Positions 9,401 to 19,895 of a stretch of DNA of 57,089 nt are shown here, piece by piece. This DNA comes from CAYWJT01 sp964458655 (GTDB lineage Bacteria; Acidobacteriota; Aminicenantia; Aminicenantales; Saccharicenantaceae). Position 1 is the stretch's first letter, and each line of letters opens with the position of its first letter. A program made the translations under genes and the position numbers. The stretch is taken from assembly GCA_964458655.1 (NCBI GenBank), contig CAYWJT010000010.1:1-57089 (forward strand). The letters are read 5' to 3'. The notes beneath the pieces are model-generated. The model was not told the DNA's origin and did no database searches. It was given only the letters and a program-made list of their open reading frames with translations.

Positions 9401-9491
9401 CCTCGTCGACGCTCCCTCCGCACTCCGGGCAAACGCGCGTCCCCGGTCGCAGCGCCGTGCCGCATACGGAGCAGGCAACCTGGGATGTCAT
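6414..9491 (-). CDS. zinc-ribbon Ser/Thr protein kinase with TolB-like and TPR extracytoplasmic part
   Basis: From the ATG at 9491 the protein has 1025 residues. A zinc ribbon (Cys7, Cys10, Cys21, Cys24) is followed by a Hanks-type kinase, about 61-320. It has the GCGGMG glycine loop, Lys90, HCDLKPSN with Asp184, DFG at 202-204 and a SPE motif. The catalytic loop reads HCD, not HRD, so it is a non-RD kinase. One membrane segment lies at about 341-359. Outside it come a TolB/FlgO-like domain starting LAVMSFENIS and long TPR arrays to the C-terminus. This start was chosen because GGGGAAGGGG precedes it and the longer frame would begin in a promoter-like -35 box. The kinase probably senses an envelope signal. 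Its 3' end overlaps the SPASM gene by 4 nt, tail to tail. Confidence 0.88.
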   Translation of the reverse strand: MTSQVACSVCGTALRPGTRVCPECGGSVDEATKTFSGPIPGAEMQALRASLSPGSLFADRYIIIEEVGCGGMGCVFKARDKTLGATVALKIILPEYSRDSRLVELFKKETILGRSISSEHVTRIHDLGEWRDLKYISMDFVEGEDLRDLVRSSGALTVPTAVKFARQVCGALAAAHKNGVIHCDLKPSNVIVDKSGNVKVMDFGIARRLEQDATGTAKEVSGTPKYMSPEQARGEQLDLRTDIYNLGLILYEMVTGQAAFEAESPSGYMEKHCREKPVAPTRLNPAVPVRLEQVILKCLEKDRQKRYQTVEEVCRDLEALAAPGTARPLTGIRSLWRRPVPLLIAGTFLIAAAAFMILTRRPPPPGPQKSLAVMSFENISGDPADDTWCRGLPNLITASLEQSSFLRLIQRETLAEVLGDEKDYTRKAYPQRVLDDIAAKARVDYFLLGSLMKHRDVYRLDLRLIDSRKKTAVGRTSFENLAEAELLGVCDRISLWAKKSLDLTGAELEGNLQVKVGQFTTKSIPALIEFFKGRDFMERNDFDSSNAAFRKAVEYDDQFALAYVNLSLNAIYEGNFEKAREHMNRAMALRSKLTVRDRLKLEADYCYLFEGKYGKAEAAYGKLLAIWPDDELTLSMLGGLYRNSEAWEKAEACFRRLAMLKPASLEPIRSLVFITQAQGRYDEALRLVVDNSRLYDTLEHKHHMALAFLYYQPGRLEEAAGELKLVTDLDPDSEAIHELAGAIHIAKGEYEAAEADFLSISDRDAPVDKKVSGYKLLGGLYLMRGRLDRASNTIEKGLALVTAKSMAYEEVPFQLLKARLMYLKGDYAASSRLAASAVKKAQQISWTLFAPQAFGLMGRAELGRGNAAGAQEALSGLKELVRDSEFLKPPPDIAYLEAELAAAGGETARAAKRLEEAVAELPHPHYTENDRQAFFHAALGEVLLKTGNLEAARTEFEKAVSQPSCWFTSGEVWGDSLLRLAEIHEKKNEKDVAAGYLRRFVALMGEGQARAQDLALAKRKLAELD

Positions 9492-9509
9492 AAGCCCCTT
9501 CCCCTGACA

Positions 9510-9539
9510 ATATTCGTCTTTTTCGCCCGGGCGTGTCAA
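9510..9539 (-). promoter_or_regulatory. possible promoter of the kinase gene with palindrome in the spacer
   Basis: On the minus strand TTGACA (9534-9539) is followed after 18 nt by a weak GAATAT (9510-9515), or after 19 nt by AATATT. A perfect 10-bp palindrome, CGCCCGGGCG (9524-9533), occupies the spacer and could be an operator. Confidence 0.35.
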
Positions 9540-9581
9540 GGACTGTTCGGGCTCGTTGCGCTTCGGCCCCGGTGCTCGGAC

Positions 9582-12500
9582 CTATCTTCCCCCGCGGCTT
9601 GTGACGATAAGGACGACCCCCTTGCCCGGCTGCACAGGGACGGGCTCGCCTGGCTTGAACCTGGCTTCGTCCTGAAAATCCCTGACCGCCGGGGCGTAAA
9701 GCACGGCCCGCTCGGGGTCGAGGCCGAGCTTCTTCCAGTCGATCGTAAGCTTAACGTCGACCGGCGCCGGCGCCCAACTGGCCAGACCTATGAGCGCCGC
9801 TCCGGAGACGGTTTCTTTCAGGGCCGTCGCCCTGCCTGGTTTTGACGCCACAGCGGCTTTTTCTGCGGACCGACCTTGCGCCGCGGCCGGCCCAGCCTCC
9901 GAACCTTTCGGCTCTGCTCTCCTCCCGGCGCCAGGCTTGAGGAAGACCGTGGCCAGGACGTCGTCGCGGCCGGTCCTGACGGGGTTCGAGTCCGCCCACC
10001 AGCCGACCATCCGGCTGTCTCCTATGCCGAAAGCGTCCCAGAGTTCCCAGAGCGGCCGCGGGTCGCCGGCCCAGGGCAGGCGGCTGGTCATGCCGAAGAC
10101 CATGCCCCGCCAGGGGTTGCCGCCCTTTTCGAGCATCTCGCCCATCAGCCCGAAGGGAATGCCGGAGACCTCCACCAGCCAGTAATCCGGGCCGCTCGCG
10201 TTGTAGTCGAAATACTCCCCGAACCAGAGCCGGTCGAGGTAGGGGAAATGCTCCAGGTAGAGGTTGGCGCTCGAGGCGAAGCCGTCGCGGGGGTTGTACT
10301 GGTTGGCGCTGTGGAGGTCGATGAGCGGCTCAGGCCGCCTCCTTTCCAGCACCCGGCGCACGCGCTTCATGGTTGTCCGGTCGAAAGCTACGTCGTCGAT
10401 GTAGAGGCCGTCGATGCCGATGTTGCGCGCCAGCCAGTCCAGGCCCTCGACGTAATAGTTGTGCCAGCGCGACATTCCCGAGTTGATGACGGCGGAATCC
10501 TTGAGCTCCGGCACGAACCAGGCAGCGATGTAGTCTCCGCCGAGGTGCTCCTGGAGCCAGGAATAGCCGCCGCCCGGGCCCGGGGTGAAGACCTCGTGCC
10601 CGAGGTTGCGCAGGGCGAAGAGCTCCGGCGCCCGGGTCGAGAGCTCCCGGATGGTGTTATAGATCTTGACCTTGAGCCCGCGGCGGTGGGCCTCGTCGAT
10701 GTAGGCCTTCATCTTGTCCGGCCGGAGAAAGGGATAGTTTATATATGGGTTGATCTCCGTCGCGTGGTGGACGTTGATGACGTTGGCCCCGGCCGCGGCG
10801 ACCTCGTCGAGCGGCTTGAAGGCGTGGAAGTAGCGCTCGCGGAAATGCTTGCCGGGGTCGAGGGGCTTGAACGGCGTCAGGAGCAGGTTGAAGTCGAAGC
10901 GGAGGGTGTCGCCGGCCTTCATCCGGCGCGGCCCGGAAAAGGCCTTGACCGCGACAGCCGCCGTCGCGCCCGCGCCTTCCTCACGCACCGACACGCCGCC
11001 CTTCCCGCCGTTGTGCCACGATGGGGGCAGGTTGAGCGGCTTGGACAGGTAGAAGTTGGTGTTGAGCGGCCGCGAGTAGTTCTCGGCCCGAAGCTGGACC
11101 TGCAGGCCGGCGTTGACCGCGCCTATCCACAGGGCGTCCTGGTTCTTCTTGACGTCCCAGGCCCAGTCGAATGACCCAGGCCGCCGTCCGCCTTTGAAGC
11201 CCAGGCCCATCATGTAGCGCGCGGCCGCGGGCTTGAGCGGGACCTCCAGGCGAATATCGGCCAGTTCCAAGTCCCTAAGGGCGCGAAGCTCCACCCTGTA
11301 CTCGACGAAGCCGTCGAATTCCATGGCCGCCCGGAGCCTCATCTCGAGCCCGTCGGCGGTGTTGAGAGTTTCCCAGGCGACCCGCCCGGGTGCGCGCTTG
11401 ACGAAAGTCGGCCCGGCCGGCGCCGTTTTCCAGGTCAGCGGCTGGCCGGAAGGGTCGGCTGCCAGAAGTTCGAAGGGCCCGGCCAGGACCTCGACGGGCG
11501 GCCCTCCGGCCGAGGTCATTTCCTCCGTGAACGTGCTCGTCACACGGGCCGGCAGACCGGTCGCGGCGAGCTCGAGCGAGCGGCCGAGGCAGGTTATCGC
11601 GCGGCCCGCGGCCCGCAGCGGCGTGAACGGCTTGACGACTTCGTCGTCGAAGGCCAGGCGCGAGTTGAGCCAGCGGAGCCTCGTCATGCCGTAAGGGTCG
11701 TCGTCGCCGGAAGCGATGGCCTTTTCCGGACCGACCTCAAGCGAGAGCCTGACCTTCCTTTCCGGCAGCCCCGCCGCTCTAATGGTCACGTCGCCCTCGT
11801 AAACGCCAGGCCGCAAGTCGGCGGGGACGTCCACGCCGCACCACAGGGCCTGGACTTTGCCCCTGACCACCGACACGTCCTTCGTGAAGGGCTCGCCGTC
11901 CCAGCCGACGCCTCCGGTGTTGAAGCAAGTCAGGCGAGAGGTCGGTATGCGGAAACGGCTCTTGCCTTCGGCGAACCTGTCCTTTCCCGCGCGTGGCGCC
12001 AAAACCAGGTCGCTGAAGTCCACGGAGACGTTCGCGGCGTCGGCGGCCGCGGCCCAGAGGCCGAGCTGGAAAGTGAAGAACTCGCCGCGGGCCGCTTCTC
12101 CCTTGAAGCTTGAACGGGGGCCAGTTTCGGCCCAGCGCCGGGGCAGGTCGTCCGACATCCGGATGGAATAGCGCCGGTCTTCAGGGAATATCAGGAAAGG
12201 CTCCGGGAAGCGCTCGAGAAGCCGGCCCGTTTCGGCGGCTGTGGCGATGACCTCCATGGGATGGAAAGCGCTGAACTCGTCGCAGGCTTGGATCTCGACC
12301 GTCCGGGCCCGGGGGAGCTTTCCCACGACGGCGGTAGCAACCGCGCTTAGGCCGGCCTCCAGGCCGAGCGCCTTCAGCCAGGCCGGTTCGGCCGTAACGG
12401 TCGGGCCCTCATACTTGACGTTCGGGTAGTTCTTCCGGCCCTCCGGCCTGTAGGGCATATAGTAAAAAAAATATTCGCCCGGCGCCGCGCTGGCCTCGAA

Positions 12501-12836
12501 GATTATATCTCCGTATTCCCGGTTTACCTTAAGGGGGAATACGTTCCTGACACGCTCGCCGGAAGCGGCGTCGACGACGATGATGTCCTTTTTCTCCGGA
12601 TCGGCGTCGCGCCTGCGCCAGGGGACCGTCACCCGGACGGCCCGGGCGCCGGCGGCCTCCTGTCCCACCATGACCACGGCCCTGTGGTTGCCGAGGCCCG
12701 TGTCCGGGTCCCAGTTCCCGACTCCCCATCTGACCTCGTCCGGGGCGCCGACCGTGGAAGGCGCGAGCGCGGCAGCCTCGGCGATTATCGCCGCCGCGAC
12801 GATACAAAAAACGTTCAAGATCCTGTTCTGCATCAT
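9582..12836 (-). CDS. secreted DUF6067-type glycoside hydrolase-like protein
   Basis: From the double ATG at 12836/12833 the protein starts with a signal peptide (about 25 hydrophobic residues ending near ALAPSTVGA). It is about 1084 residues long. The N-terminal half is beta-rich. The C-terminal half contains a TIM-barrel-like part with segments such as GLKVKIYNTIRELSTRAPEL and IGIDGLYIDDVAFDR, typical of alpha-glycosidase-like barrels. The overall pattern (WLNSRLAFDDEVVKPFTPL and later blocks) recalls DUF6067 proteins, which are annotated as glycoside hydrolase domain proteins. Asp residues in GLYIDD are candidate catalytic acids. The substrate is unknown. The longer frame from 12944 adds 36 residues without a signal and is rejected. 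It lies downstream of a terminator and is probably transcribed alone. Confidence 0.7.
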   Translation of the reverse strand: MMQNRILNVFCIVAAAIIAEAAALAPSTVGAPDEVRWGVGNWDPDTGLGNHRAVVMVGQEAAGARAVRVTVPWRRRDADPEKKDIIVVDAASGERVRNVFPLKVNREYGDIIFEASAAPGEYFFYYMPYRPEGRKNYPNVKYEGPTVTAEPAWLKALGLEAGLSAVATAVVGKLPRARTVEIQACDEFSAFHPMEVIATAAETGRLLERFPEPFLIFPEDRRYSIRMSDDLPRRWAETGPRSSFKGEAARGEFFTFQLGLWAAAADAANVSVDFSDLVLAPRAGKDRFAEGKSRFRIPTSRLTCFNTGGVGWDGEPFTKDVSVVRGKVQALWCGVDVPADLRPGVYEGDVTIRAAGLPERKVRLSLEVGPEKAIASGDDDPYGMTRLRWLNSRLAFDDEVVKPFTPLRAAGRAITCLGRSLELAATGLPARVTSTFTEEMTSAGGPPVEVLAGPFELLAADPSGQPLTWKTAPAGPTFVKRAPGRVAWETLNTADGLEMRLRAAMEFDGFVEYRVELRALRDLELADIRLEVPLKPAAARYMMGLGFKGGRRPGSFDWAWDVKKNQDALWIGAVNAGLQVQLRAENYSRPLNTNFYLSKPLNLPPSWHNGGKGGVSVREEGAGATAAVAVKAFSGPRRMKAGDTLRFDFNLLLTPFKPLDPGKHFRERYFHAFKPLDEVAAAGANVINVHHATEINPYINYPFLRPDKMKAYIDEAHRRGLKVKIYNTIRELSTRAPELFALRNLGHEVFTPGPGGGYSWLQEHLGGDYIAAWFVPELKDSAVINSGMSRWHNYYVEGLDWLARNIGIDGLYIDDVAFDRTTMKRVRRVLERRRPEPLIDLHSANQYNPRDGFASSANLYLEHFPYLDRLWFGEYFDYNASGPDYWLVEVSGIPFGLMGEMLEKGGNPWRGMVFGMTSRLPWAGDPRPLWELWDAFGIGDSRMVGWWADSNPVRTGRDDVLATVFLKPGAGRRAEPKGSEAGPAAAQGRSAEKAAVASKPGRATALKETVSGAALIGLASWAPAPVDVKLTIDWKKLGLDPERAVLYAPAVRDFQDEARFKPGEPVPVQPGKGVVLIVTSRGGR

Positions 12837-12881
12837 GGCTTGCCTGCCCGTTGCGTTATCGCCGGCCCGGCCGGCGCGAAT

Positions 12882-12910
12882 ATTGTTCCCCAAAAGGCTG
12901 CGGCTTTCAA
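12882..12910 (-). promoter_or_regulatory. possible promoter of the DUF6067-like gene
   Basis: Minus strand TTGAAA (12905-12910), 17-nt spacer, AACAAT (12882-12887). The -35 is good, the -10 matches four of six positions. Confidence 0.35.
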
Positions 12911-12974
12911 CCGCTGCGAACGTTGCGGATATCGTCCTATCCATCGACCAGAATCAGCGGCCAAAGGCCGCAGG

Positions 12975-13038
12975 AAAAATGGGGGACAGGTACCGACCGA
13001 GGCGCGGTCCGGACGCAGTCATTATTTGGCCCCCTTTT
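12975..13038. repeat. hairpin repeat with GGGGACAGGTACCGACC motif
   Basis: AAAATGGGGG near 12976-12985 can pair with CCCCCTTTT at 13030-13038 with a one-base bulge. The left arm runs into GGGGACAGGTACCGACC (12982-12998), a motif that recurs in other intergenic hairpins of this window (about 31679, 31729, 44459 and 54684). Confidence 0.4.
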
Positions 13039-13146
13039 CGCTAAGCGGGCGCCGACAAGCGGTGTCAATAAGGCCGGATGTTATCGTCCGCGAGGCGGCG
13101 GCATCGTCCTGTCGATAGCCGCGCGTTCAAATTGAAAGCCTGGCAC

Positions 13147-13180
13147 AAAAAAAAGCGCCGGGCGGCGAGGCCGCCCGGCG
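13147..13180 (-). terminator. rho-independent terminator of hppA
   Basis: Read on the minus strand, CGCCGGGCGG (13180-13171) pairs perfectly with its complement at 13165-13156 around a 5-nt loop. The stem ends one base before a run of eight T. It lies about 25 nt after the hppA stop. Confidence 0.9.
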
Positions 13181-13204
13181 TCGATGATGGCGAAAGTCTT
13201 GAAC

Positions 13205-15547
<2,343 letters not shown>

Positions 15548-15676
15548 CTGTCTCTCCTGCGATCAGGTCGTATTCAGCGAAATTCCCCCGGCCCGGCGCC
15601 TTCGTGATAAGGACCCTCCTCCTCATCCGGGATGAAGCGGATATGAACGAGCGCGGGGCTCCAGGTTAAAGGGATT

Positions 15677-15704
15677 ATTTTAATCGAGTTAGAAAAAAAA
15701 TCAA
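15677..15704 (-). promoter_or_regulatory. promoter of hppA
   Basis: Minus strand TTGATT (15699-15704), 16-nt spacer, TAAAAT (15677-15682). The leader to the start at 15547 would be about 120 nt. Confidence 0.5.
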
Positions 15705-15738
15705 GGGCCGGTTCGAGCCTGGCGGAAGGGGCCGGATA

Positions 15739-15747
15739 TGGTATAAT
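15739..15747 (+). promoter_or_regulatory. extended -10 promoter of gatED
   Basis: TGG directly followed by a perfect TATAAT (15742-15747). No good -35 is seen, as expected for an extended -10. Transcription from about 15754 leaves a 30-nt leader. Confidence 0.6.
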
Positions 15748-15783
15748 CAACTCTTTAATTAAGCGGTCGCGAAGAACAACAGG

Positions 15784-17709
15784 ATGAACGGTTTCCGTTT
15801 CAAGCCCTTTTCGGAGATGAGCGAGGCCGACTACGAGGCGGTCGGCTTCCGCTCCGGCCTCGAGATCCACCAGCAGCTCCTCACCGACAAGAAGCTCTTC
15901 TGCCGCTGCCCGGCCGGCCGGTACAGCCGGGACTTCAACGCCGAGATCCTCAGGCACATGAGGCCGACACTGTCCGAGCTGGGGGAATACGACGGCACGG
16001 CCCTGATGGAGTTCAAGACCAAGAAGGAGATCATCTACCTCATCCATCGCGACACCGTCTGCACCTACGAAATGGACGACACGCCGCCCTTCGAGCTCAA
16101 CGAGGAGGCGCTGGACATCTCGCTGGGCATCGGCATGCTCTACAACCTGTGCCTGGTCGACGAGCTCCACATCGCCCGCAAGCAGTACCTCGACGGCAGC
16201 ATCCCCACCGGCTTCCAGAGGACGACCATCGTCGGCGTCGACGGCTGGATACCCTACAAGGGCCGCAAGATCAGGATCGTCCAGCTGGGGCTGGAAGAGG
16301 ACGCGTGCCGGGAGGTCAGCGACATCGGCCACCGCCGGGTCTTCCTCACCGACCGGCTGGGCATGCCGCTCATCGAGACGGTCACCGCCCCGGACATGAG
16401 GACGCCCCAGGAAGTGGCCGACGTGGCCCAGCTCTGCCGCCGGCTGGTCCGCAGCACGGGCCGGGTCAGGACCGGCATCGGCGCTGCCCGCCAGGACGTC
16501 AACGTCAGCGTCACCGGCGGGACGCGGGTCGAGATCAAGGGCGTGCCCAGGATCCCGCGCATACCCCTGCTAACCTACAACGAGGCCATGAGGCAGTGGA
16601 ACCTGCTCCGGCTGCGCGAAGAGCTCAAGGGCCGGGGCGTCACGGCCGAGACCTTCCGGGCGGAGAGCGATGACGTCACCCGGCTGCTTGTTAAAACGAG
16701 GTACATGCCGGTCCGCGAGGCCCTCGACTCCGGCCTGGTGGCCAAGGCCGTGGTGCTGCGCGGCTTCCGCGGCCTGCTCAACTGGCAGACCCAGACCAAC
16801 ACCTTTTTCTCCAAGGAGATCTCGGACCGCGTCCGGGTCATCGCCTGTCTGACGATGCTGCCCAATATCATCCATTCGGACAGCGCCGCCGATACCATCT
16901 CGAGTTTCGAGTGGGATTCGGTCCGCAAGGCCGTCAAAGCCGGAAGCGACGACACCGTGGTGATCGTCTGGGGGGACAGGGAAGACGCCGCCACCGGCGC
17001 TCAGGAGATAATCATCAGGGCCAGGGAAGCCACGGTCGGCGTTCCCTCCGAAACGCGACAGGCCCTGCGCGACGGCACCAACGGCTTCGAACGCATCCTG
17101 CCCGGCCCCGACCGGATGTACCCGGACACCGACCTGCCGCCCAGGCGCATCACCCAGGAGCGGCTGGACCGGGTCAGGCGCCGGCTGCCCGTGCCCGTCT
17201 GGCTGAGGGAGGAACGGTTCCGCGAGCTCGGCCTCGGCTCGGAACTGGCCGCGAGCATGGCCGCTTCGGTTTACGCGGGCCTGCTCGAAAGGGCCTCCGA
17301 GGCCGCCAAGGTTTCGCCCGGGCTGGCGGCTTCCATTCTGCTCAGGGTCGAGAAGCTGCTCAAGAGGCAGGGCCTGGACCCGGCCCGGTTGGACGAGGCG
17401 GCGGCCGCGGCCGCGTTCTCGCGCTACCGGCAGGCCGGCCTCGGCCGGGACTGGCTGGTCAACGCCCTGCTCGAGGCCGCCCGCAACGGCCGCGTCCCGG
17501 AAACGCCTGAAGTCGGCAAGGCCGGGCTCGACGAGGTCGAAAGAGCCGTCAGGGAATCGGCGGCCGCGCTTTCGTCCCTGAAGCGGCCGAGCCCGGATAA
17601 AGAAGAACGGGCCCTGGTCGGCCTGGTCATGAGGAAACTGGATGGCAGGGCGGACGGAGCGGTCGTCTCCGGCCTGGTCCGGTCCTTCCTTGAGAGGGAA
17701 GCGCGATGA
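15784..17709 (+). CDS. gatE: Glu-tRNA(Gln) amidotransferase subunit E (archaeal type)
   Basis: The protein begins with VGFRSGLEIHQQLLTDKKLFCRCP, the hallmark of the GatB/GatE kinase-amidotransferase fold. At 641 residues it is much longer than GatB and matches the GatE length. The extra central part would be the AspRS-like insertion of GatE, and a YqeY-like tail follows (about 530-641). GatE phosphorylates Glu on misacylated tRNA(Gln) and transfers ammonia from GatD to give Gln-tRNA(Gln). It overlaps gatD by 4 nt (ATGA), so the two are translationally coupled. GatDE is best known from archaea; most bacteria use GatCAB. The unusual setting is discussed in the findings. Confidence 0.93.
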   Translation: MNGFRFKPFSEMSEADYEAVGFRSGLEIHQQLLTDKKLFCRCPAGRYSRDFNAEILRHMRPTLSELGEYDGTALMEFKTKKEIIYLIHRDTVCTYEMDDTPPFELNEEALDISLGIGMLYNLCLVDELHIARKQYLDGSIPTGFQRTTIVGVDGWIPYKGRKIRIVQLGLEEDACREVSDIGHRRVFLTDRLGMPLIETVTAPDMRTPQEVADVAQLCRRLVRSTGRVRTGIGAARQDVNVSVTGGTRVEIKGVPRIPRIPLLTYNEAMRQWNLLRLREELKGRGVTAETFRAESDDVTRLLVKTRYMPVREALDSGLVAKAVVLRGFRGLLNWQTQTNTFFSKEISDRVRVIACLTMLPNIIHSDSAADTISSFEWDSVRKAVKAGSDDTVVIVWGDREDAATGAQEIIIRAREATVGVPSETRQALRDGTNGFERILPGPDRMYPDTDLPPRRITQERLDRVRRRLPVPVWLREERFRELGLGSELAASMAASVYAGLLERASEAAKVSPGLAASILLRVEKLLKRQGLDPARLDEAAAAAAFSRYRQAGLGRDWLVNALLEAARNGRVPETPEVGKAGLDEVERAVRESAAALSSLKRPSPDKEERALVGLVMRKLDGRADGAVVSGLVRSFLEREAR

Positions 17710-19094
17710 GCGGCGACGACGCCTATAAAGGATACCGGGGCCGGGCCCTGGCGGCGCTCAGGAATTTCGGGGCTCTGGTCTGGAGCGACGTCGAGATAAG
17801 GACCCGTCACGGCGTTTACACCGGCCTGATCCTGCCCCGCTCCGAGACGGCGGACGAGTTCCACGTCGTCCTCAAGCTGCGCTCCGGCTACAACATCGGC
17901 CTGCTGGCCGACTCCATCGAGGACATCAAGATCACCGGCCGCCGCGAGGCCCACTACAAGATCCCGGAGAAGGAATTCCCCTACGACCCGGCCAAGCCGC
18001 GCGTCAAGCTGCTGGGCACGGGCGGCACGATCGCCAGCCGGCTCGATTACCGGACCGGCGCCGTGGTCCCGGCCTTCACGCCGGGCGAGCTCTACGGCTC
18101 GGTCCCGGAACTCGCCGACATCTGCAACCTCGAAACCGAGAAGCTCTTCGGCGTCTTCAGCGAGAACATGGGCCCGGAGCAGTACATCGCCACGGCCAAG
18201 GCCATCGGCCGCGAGATTGAAAAGGGCGTCCAGGGCATCGTCATCGGCCACGGCACCGACACCATGCACCACACGGCCGCGATACTGTCCTTCATGGTCC
18301 AGGACGCGCCCGTCCCCATAGTCATGGTCGGCTCCCAGCGCTCCTCTGACCGGCCGTCGTCCGACGCCGCCCTGAACCTCATCCACAGCGTCAAGACGGC
18401 GGCCGAAAGCGACATCGCCGAGGTCATGGTCTGCATGTTCGGCCCGACTTCGGACCTCTACGGACTGCTGCACCGCGGCACGCGGGTCAGGAAGATGCAC
18501 TCCAGCTACCGCTCGACCTTCAGGACGATCGGCGACATCCCCATCGCCATGGTCAGCCGGGAGAAGATCACGCCCCTGCGGCAGGATTACAAGCGCCGCC
18601 GCAGCGACCGCAAGGTGGTCATCAACACGGCCTTCGAGGAGAAGGTATCGATCGTCTATTACTACCCCAACATGAAGCCCGACATCATCGAGTCGCTGGT
18701 CGACAACGGATACCGGGGAATCGTCATCGCCGGGACCGGGCTCGGCCACGTCAACAAGCCCCTCTATCCCGCCCTGAAGAAGTGCCGCGACCGCGGCATC
18801 GCCGTTTACATGACCGTGCAGACCCTCTGGGGCTACGTCCAGATGTACGTCTACGACACCGGCCGCGACATGATGGAGCTCGGGGTCATCCCGGCGGCCA
18901 ACATGCTGCCCGAGGCGGCCTACGTCAAGCTGGCCTGGGCCCTGGGCCAGACCTCCGACCTCGAGGAGGTGCGCCGCATCATGCTCACCCCCATCGCCGG
19001 GGAGATCACCGAGCGGGAGCCGTCGAACGGCTACCTCATCCTGCAGGGCGGCATACCCGAGGTCGAGGAGTTCATCTCCCGCATCAAGAAATAG
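17706..19094 (+). CDS. gatD: Glu-tRNA(Gln) amidotransferase subunit D (asparaginase-like)
   Basis: Residues 1-90 form the small N-terminal beta domain of GatD. From about 99 an L-asparaginase-type domain follows, with LLGTGGTIASR (Thr105 and Thr108) and GHGTDTM (181-187, Thr184-Asp185). These are the catalytic threonine loops that release ammonia from glutamine or asparagine. The N-terminal domain and the gatE neighbour distinguish it from free asparaginase. Its length of 462 residues is slightly above usual. It starts inside the gatE stop. No terminator is visible before the convergent recO gene, 33 nt downstream. Confidence 0.93.
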   Translation: MSGDDAYKGYRGRALAALRNFGALVWSDVEIRTRHGVYTGLILPRSETADEFHVVLKLRSGYNIGLLADSIEDIKITGRREAHYKIPEKEFPYDPAKPRVKLLGTGGTIASRLDYRTGAVVPAFTPGELYGSVPELADICNLETEKLFGVFSENMGPEQYIATAKAIGREIEKGVQGIVIGHGTDTMHHTAAILSFMVQDAPVPIVMVGSQRSSDRPSSDAALNLIHSVKTAAESDIAEVMVCMFGPTSDLYGLLHRGTRVRKMHSSYRSTFRTIGDIPIAMVSREKITPLRQDYKRRRSDRKVVINTAFEEKVSIVYYYPNMKPDIIESLVDNGYRGIVIAGTGLGHVNKPLYPALKKCRDRGIAVYMTVQTLWGYVQMYVYDTGRDMMELGVIPAANMLPEAAYVKLAWALGQTSDLEEVRRIMLTPIAGEITEREPSNGYLILQGGIPEVEEFISRIKK

Positions 19095-19127
19095 CGCCGG
19101 CCGGGTCGCGGAGCCGCACCGTTCGCG

Positions 19128-19871
19128 CTACCGGTCATGGTTCTCCTTGAGGAACTGCAGGCTGCGCGGCTCCTTCTCCATGTGATAGATGATGATGGAC
19201 TGCAGGACGCGCCGGATGCGGCCGAGCTCGCCGGCCGAGAAAGTCTGGGACACCGCCTTTGGAGGCGGGTTCTTGCTGACCCAGGCCAGGAAGGCGGCCG
19301 TCTCAGGCGGCACCTCTTCCTTCTTGACCTCGGCGCACTCGTCGCAAAAGGCCCCGTCCTTCCTCGGGCCGAGCCAGCCGCCGCGGAGCGGCTTGCGGCA
19401 GCCGCGGCAAACGCTGAAAGAGGGGAGGAAGCCGTTGAGCCTGAGGAACCAGGCCTCGAAATAGGCCGCCAGCGGGCCGCTCTCGCCGCCCTGCTTGAGC
19501 TGCCTCAGCACGGAAATCAGCAGGCGGAAGAGCAGGTCCTCGCGGGCCCTGATGGGGAAGAACTCCTCGATGAGCTCGACGAAGTAGGCCATGAGGAAGG
19601 CCGTCCTCGGCTCCTTCTGCATCTCGAAGAAGGACTCGACCAGGTCGCAGTTGGAGATGGTCACGAGCTCCCTTTGCTCCTTCTCGTAGAAGATGACCCG
19701 GACGAGCGACATGGGCTCGAGGCTCGAGCAGAACCTGTTGCCGAACTTGCGGGCGCCCTTGGCCACGCCCCGGATGAGGCCCTTTTCCCGGGAGAAGAGG
19801 ACGACGAGCTTGTCGAGCTCGCCGAGGGGCGAGGCCCTCAGGACGATGGCTTCGGTCTCGTCAATGGGCAT
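19128..19871 (-). CDS. recO: DNA repair protein RecO
   Basis: The N-terminus (TEAIVLRASPLGELDKLVVLFSREKGLIRGVAKGARK) is the OB fold of RecO, which loads RecA with RecR on gapped DNA. A helical C-terminal domain carries a zinc site, CxxC in FSVCRGCRKP and CxxC in FCDECA. Its length, 247 residues, is normal. It lies 24 nt after the rodZ-like gene on the same strand and is probably cotranscribed with it. Confidence 0.92.
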   Translation of the reverse strand: MPIDETEAIVLRASPLGELDKLVVLFSREKGLIRGVAKGARKFGNRFCSSLEPMSLVRVIFYEKEQRELVTISNCDLVESFFEMQKEPRTAFLMAYFVELIEEFFPIRAREDLLFRLLISVLRQLKQGGESGPLAAYFEAWFLRLNGFLPSFSVCRGCRKPLRGGWLGPRKDGAFCDECAEVKKEEVPPETAAFLAWVSKNPPPKAVSQTFSAGELGRIRRVLQSIIIYHMEKEPRSLQFLKENHDR

Positions 19872-19895
19872 GGTCCGTTGCCGTCTGGAGTATCG

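Larger units (their letters stand above)
12837..13204. other. intergenic region, 368 nt
   Basis: It holds the hppA terminator at 13147-13180, a hairpin repeat at 12975-13038 and a possible promoter for the glycosidase-like gene. No coding region is supported; the plus-strand frames here are antisense shadows or cross the repeat. Confidence 0.5.

Noticed and set aside
17424..18749. 441-codon minus-strand frame opposite gatED
   Set aside because: Composition is typical of an antisense shadow (Asp/Val/Ala/Arg), and gatE and gatD are unambiguous on the plus strand.
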